From Pedosphaera parvula Ellin514 (GTDB lineage Bacteria > Verrucomicrobiota > Verrucomicrobiia > Limisphaerales > Pedosphaeraceae), in the NCBI RefSeq assembly GCF_000172555.1, contig NZ_ABOX02000055.1, forward strand, positions 1 through 44,258: a stretch of DNA of 44,258 nucleotides, given 5' to 3'. Of this stretch, positions 41,267-44,258 are shown one piece after another. A program made the position numbers and the translations under genes. Within the stretch, counting starts at the first letter, position 1; each line of letters begins with the position of its first letter. The notes under the pieces were generated by a model, which did not search any database, had not been told where the DNA came from, and was given only the letters and a program-made list of their open reading frames with translations.

Positions 41267-42034
41267 ATGGCGAATAAATTGAGAATCATCACACTGGCTG
41301 TGGCTTTGCTTGCGCTAGGTGGCATCACATGGGCATGGGTTCGCTCGCGTGAGCCTGTTTATCAGGGAAAGCGGCTAAGTTATTGGCTTGAGCAATATGA
41401 GAAAGGCTTTAAGCCCGGAACGCCCCCGCCGCTGGCGGAAGAGGCGATTCGTCACATTGGTACCAATGCCCTTCCGGTGCTGTTTAAAATGATCACTGCA
41501 CGCGATTCTCAAGCAAAGAAGCTGGCAATGCATTGGAGCGCCCGACAAAAAGTGATTAAATTCCATTTCGAAACGGATAGCGCAATGAGGAGACAAGCAT
41601 TGGTAGGGTACTCTGCGCTCGGATACACAGCCGAACCGCAGGTGCCGCAACTTTGCCTTCTATTGACGAATGACAGCCTGCCTGAGGTGCGAATGAATGC
41701 TGCAACCGTCTTGGGATTGATTGGGGGTGAAGCCAGACTGGCAGCGCCTGCGCTGCTTGTCACTGCCAAGGATACCAATTTCGAGGTCCGGAACAATTCG
41801 CTTTGGGCGCTGAGCCGCATTTATGGAAATCCCGACCTCGTCATACCCGGATTAATTGAAGCACTAGATGATCCATATGCACTTGCTCGCCAGAATGCTG
41901 CCATTGCACTGGGTCGTTACGGTCCTCTGGCGACAAATGCAGTTCCTGCGCTCTTGAGAACGACGAACATAACCCCCGCAGCATGCTCTGCACTACTCCA
42001 AATCGCTCCTGAAGTTGTAGCACAGCGGAAATGA
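41267..42034 (+). CDS. Membrane-anchored HEAT-repeat protein (paralog 1)
   Basis: This 255-residue protein has an N-terminal signal-anchor helix (IITLAVALLALGGITWAWV). It continues with the motif EPVYQGKRLSYWLEQY, and then alpha-helical HEAT repeats: AIRHIGTNALPVLFKMI, ALVGYSALGYTAEPQVPQL, VRMNAATVLGLIGGEARLAA, VRNNSLWALSRIYGNPDLVI, ARQNAAIALGRYGPLATNAV. HEAT repeats form a curved scaffold for protein binding; no enzymatic residue is visible. A paralog lies at 42552-43373 with the same 'DPLYNGKRLSHWME' start, in convergent orientation. The anchor followed by HEAT suggests a periplasmic or surface scaffold. The pair looks like a local duplication. Confidence 0.8.
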   Translation: MANKLRIITLAVALLALGGITWAWVRSREPVYQGKRLSYWLEQYEKGFKPGTPPPLAEEAIRHIGTNALPVLFKMITARDSQAKKLAMHWSARQKVIKFHFETDSAMRRQALVGYSALGYTAEPQVPQLCLLLTNDSLPEVRMNAATVLGLIGGEARLAAPALLVTAKDTNFEVRNNSLWALSRIYGNPDLVIPGLIEALDDPYALARQNAAIALGRYGPLATNAVPALLRTTNITPAACSALLQIAPEVVAQRK

Positions 42035-42141
42035 AGATTTAGTGTTTGGTTGGGTTCTTCCTGCTGCAATTGTAGTGATAAAATCAGTAATGTCCGGCTA
42101 GGGGGAATTATCCAACAACTTTCAGGGTTGGGGAGGAAGAG

Positions 42142-42250
42142 GCGATGGTTGTTGAACTGTCGCCCGCTTCGGGGCTTGTTTTACTACGTTGCAGGTTCCA
42201 GGGGCTCACGCGCCCTGGCTAATAACGGTCGTCCCTTTGGGACTGGTTGG
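42142..42250 (+). repeat. Triple-hairpin dispersed repeat, copy B
   Basis: About 109 bp matching 35491-35600. The stems CCAGGG/CCCTGG (42198-42218) and GTCCC/GGGAC (42231-42243) are kept while loop and flanking bases vary, which favours structure over coding. Confidence 0.8.
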
Positions 42251-42278
42251 CTGGCGTGGGTTGTGGCAAATCGGTGGG

Positions 42279-42290
42279 CCGCGTACGCGG
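42279..42290. repeat. Palindrome CCGCGTACGCGG
   Basis: Perfect 12-bp palindrome. A relative with both outer bases changed (TCGCGTACGCGA) occurs at 43887-43898; weaker relatives lie near 43772 and 44004. Confidence 0.7.
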
Positions 42291-42551
42291 GTTGCATTTT
42301 GAAGGGAGAAATGAATCTCCTTACGTCGATTACTACGCGATTAGGGATGGTCGTGGGGTGGGTTGGATCGTGAGCCGCGTGCGTGGGAAAAATTTGGGAG
42401 ATTGGTTGCGAGAGTGGCAGGGTGAGCAGGGCTAAATAAAAAATTGTTTCAGAATTAATTGGTGCAATCTGTTCATGCTGAATTCTTCCGATGTGAGAAT
42501 TGTAGCCTTGATGCCTGAGAGGATATGATTACAAGCGTAGTGAAATGTAGT

Positions 42552-43373
42552 TTATTTTGGATGGTTTTTGCTTTTGACATGGCGTGGTTTCATTTTCATC
42601 CGGGCCAGGAAAGCTTCTTCGGGATCGATTTTATCCAGCGACCTGTCGGCTGCTTCCCTAGTGAATCGATCCTGAAGAGCCAGAATCAAAGCGGGAACGG
42701 CGGACTGAGCGGCGCTTCCGTAATATCCGAGACTCTGGGCAGCCAAGATACGAACTCCAACACTGTTATCTGTTAATGCTTTGATGAGCAGCGGTATGCT
42801 GGCTTCGGGTTCGGCGTGAATGAATCCAAGGGCCATGATGGCACTTGCACGGATGTGTTCGTTGGTGTGGCTGGAGTCCCGGACCAGGAGGGGAATGGCC
42901 CCACTGGCTGAAGGGCCAAGCAATGCCAGCGCGTTCAGCGTTTGCACTCTCGAGTCAATGGACAGGTCGTCCTGAAGTGACGCGATGAGGGCTGGAGCGG
43001 CACATTGAGCCTGCACGCCGAGTGTGTGAAAACCTCTTACGGCAGCCGCATGCTTAACCTGAGCACGGACCAGGTGAAGGTTTGAAAAATTATATTTTTT
43101 TGAAAGGGCAACTAATTTGATTTTGATGGGAGAGTCTTCTTCGCGAAGCATCTGGACAAGCGTGGGAATGGAATTCGTCCCTAGCGCAACGAGTGCGTTT
43201 TGTGTGTCTTCGTAAGACGGCCCCTCTGCACCCGTGCCAACGTAATAACCTTCCATCCAGTGGCTCAGTCGTTTTCCATTGTAGAGAGGATCGGAAGGTT
43301 TTAAGGCCATCCAGGCAATGGTGGCGGAGAGAATGATTAACGATAGGATGATGATGGCTCTCCGTCTCTTCAC
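42552..43373 (-). CDS. Membrane-anchored HEAT-repeat protein (paralog 2)
   Basis: This 273-residue protein has a basic start and signal-anchor helix (AIIILSLIILSATIAWMAL), the motif DPLYNGKRLSHWMEGY, and about five HEAT repeats: ALVALGTNSIPTLVQMLREE, AAVRGFHTLGVQAQCAAPAL, RVQTLNALALLGPSASGAIP, RASAIMALGFIHAEPEASIP, RILAAQSLGYYGSAAQSAVP. It ends in a basic tail (KMKPRHVKSKNHPK). Paralog of 41267-42034 by both motif and repeat pattern, in convergent orientation. Probably a membrane-tethered scaffold facing the periplasm. HEAT proteins of this form are frequent in verrucomicrobia; their partners are unknown. Confidence 0.82.
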   Translation of the reverse strand: MKRRRAIIILSLIILSATIAWMALKPSDPLYNGKRLSHWMEGYYVGTGAEGPSYEDTQNALVALGTNSIPTLVQMLREEDSPIKIKLVALSKKYNFSNLHLVRAQVKHAAAVRGFHTLGVQAQCAAPALIASLQDDLSIDSRVQTLNALALLGPSASGAIPLLVRDSSHTNEHIRASAIMALGFIHAEPEASIPLLIKALTDNSVGVRILAAQSLGYYGSAAQSAVPALILALQDRFTREAADRSLDKIDPEEAFLARMKMKPRHVKSKNHPK

Positions 43374-43886
43374 AATGGCGATTGATTTAATATGGAACCA
43401 GCACGCAAGCGAGAAGAAAACGGTTACATCTCAGGTTTTTAGTTTGCAGTTTTTCAGGAGAATGGGACGGATGGGACGGTGTGGTGAGGACGGGTGTTTA
43501 CTGATCGGGTGGGCTGAGGAGTGTGGCAATAGTTGGAGGATGCGCCCATGTGTTCCGCTTCGGGTTGTGTGTAATGAGTTATTTAAAATCGCGGGCCGAA
43601 GCGGGGATTCTTTTTTGGATTCTTTTCTATAAACGTGCCGGCCCATACGGGCCTTAAGAGGAGGTGGCGAGAAAAAAACGATAATTCCACCAATAAACGT
43701 TGGTTGGTGCAGCGGATTCGATCTTTGGTCATACGCTACGGGGCGGCGTGGGTTTGATTAAAGCCGGTGGGTCGCGTCCGCGGATAGGCTCGACGGGCTG
43801 AGTTGAATCACCGACGAGCTTAGAATTCCGGCGGAGCGTCATTCCACCATTTAAACGATTGCTCGCGCGTTGTCAGGCGTCGGTGG

Positions 43887-43898
43887 TCGCGTACGCGA
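43887..43898. repeat. Palindrome TCGCGTACGCGA
   Basis: Perfect 12-bp palindrome; compared with 42279-42290 both outer bases have changed in a way that keeps pairing. Confidence 0.7.
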
Positions 43899-44059
43899 TT
43901 CGGAGCGGAGGAGCGATTAAGATTCCTTGGCTAGGTCAGTGCGGCGCCCAGCGGAGTGGATCGCCCTACCCACGATGCTGACGCGGCGGATGGGAATCAT
44001 TCGCCGCGTGTGCGGACTGGCGCTATGAGGGAGCGGAGTTGCTTAACGAAGTTGGAAAT

Positions 44060-44088
44060 GGGGGTTGGACAGTGTACGTCCAACCCCC
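44060..44088. other. Perfect 11-bp hairpin without T-run
   Basis: GGGGGTTGGAC (44060-44070) pairs with GTCCAACCCCC (44078-44088) around a 7-base loop. No T-run follows on either side, so it is not a standard terminator. It lies about 50 bp before a possible start at 44138 and could be a leader structure. Confidence 0.6.
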
Positions 44089-44137
44089 TGTTGCATTGTT
44101 GAGGCGATCATGAATCCATGACCAGAAGACAACAACC

Positions 44138-44258
44138 ATGAATACAAATGGCAATCGAAGAGAAGGTGTGAAGGTACATTCGTTTTGGCCGAGGTTTGAG
44201 GGGATGTGGAGTTTGGAGTTGGGGATGAAGGCGAGGTTTTCGAGTGCGAAATTGGCGC
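44138..44258 (+). CDS. Possible start of a gene running off the right edge
   Basis: A frame open from ATG 44138 to the window end (40 codons). The part after the internal MKARFSSAKLA could be the start of a signal peptide, so the true start may be nearer the edge. No family can be assigned, and a clear Shine-Dalgarno is absent. Confidence 0.3.
   Translation, partial: MNTNGNRREGVKVHSFWPRFEGMWSLELGMKARFSSAKLA

Larger units (their letters stand above)
42035..42551. other. Repeat-rich gap between convergent HEAT genes
   Basis: About 515 bp with the second triple-hairpin repeat (42142-42250) and a 12-bp palindrome (42279-42290). Short frames here (for example 42050-42373 plus strand) are repeat by-products. 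Terminators for both HEAT genes should lie here, but no clear T-run hairpin was found. Confidence 0.5.
43374..44137. other. Long non-coding, GC-palindrome-rich region
   Basis: About 765 bp without a supported gene. It contains YCGCGTNCGCGR-type motifs (43772-43783, 43887-43898, 44004-44015) and a GCGGGCCGAAGCGGGG stretch near 43589. An 11-bp hairpin lies near its end (listed separately). Confidence 0.5.

Overview
The window looks like chromosomal DNA of a soil or freshwater Verrucomicrobiota bacterium, most like the Pedosphaera/Limisphaerales group. This is an inference from gene style. The signs are a pseudopilin with the [20 protein letters not shown] start and an H-X9-DG motif, very large secreted glycine- and asparagine-rich proteins with 'GNGSGLTN' modules, HEAT proteins that open with a 'Y-x-GKRLS-x-W' motif, and several secreted families of unknown function. 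I saw no rRNA, tRNA, CRISPR array, prophage or intact insertion sequence.

Left part (1-17.2 kb), mostly housekeeping and metabolism. It holds the C-terminal end of a GH32 fructan hydrolase, a secreted N-acyl-D-amino-acid deacylase, a DUF2071 protein and a Uma2-type nuclease overlapping uvrA by ATGA. A sulfite dehydrogenase pair (cytochrome c sorB and Tat-exported molybdoenzyme sorA) follows, with a divergent HMA metal-binding protein and then a second, longer UvrA paralog. Next are an Old Yellow Enzyme, a pseudopilin-like protein, an XRE-cupin regulator with an almost leaderless start, a small P-loop kinase-like protein, and the tdh-kbl threonine degradation operon (threonine to 2-amino-3-ketobutyrate to glycine plus acetyl-CoA).

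Middle part (17.5-35.4 kb), cell-surface and signalling. Two convergent Ser-rich secreted proteins share a linker and are separated by a near-perfect bidirectional terminator. A cytoplasmic histidine kinase with four PAS domains follows. Two giant secreted proteins share their upstream DNA, signal peptide and N-terminal module but carry different bodies: a glycine-rich region plus BNR-like repeats in one, seven VCBS/FG-GAP repeats plus a Peptidase_G2-like tail in the other. After them comes a roughly 2,250-residue M11-type metalloprotease with PA14, beta-helix and LamG modules. Its reading frame is broken by one base near 29824.

Right part (35.4-44.3 kb), lineage-specific and repeat-rich. It has a STAS/SpoIIAA-like protein, three secreted or exported proteins that look distantly related to one another, a membrane-anchored small protein and two paralogous HEAT-repeat proteins. 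Between them lie three kinds of non-coding repeat: a triple-hairpin element in two copies, a roughly 150-175 bp direct repeat in two copies, and YCGCGTACGCGR palindromes. The clearest candidates for something undescribed are the repeat families, the shared-leader surface protein pair and the split multidomain protease.
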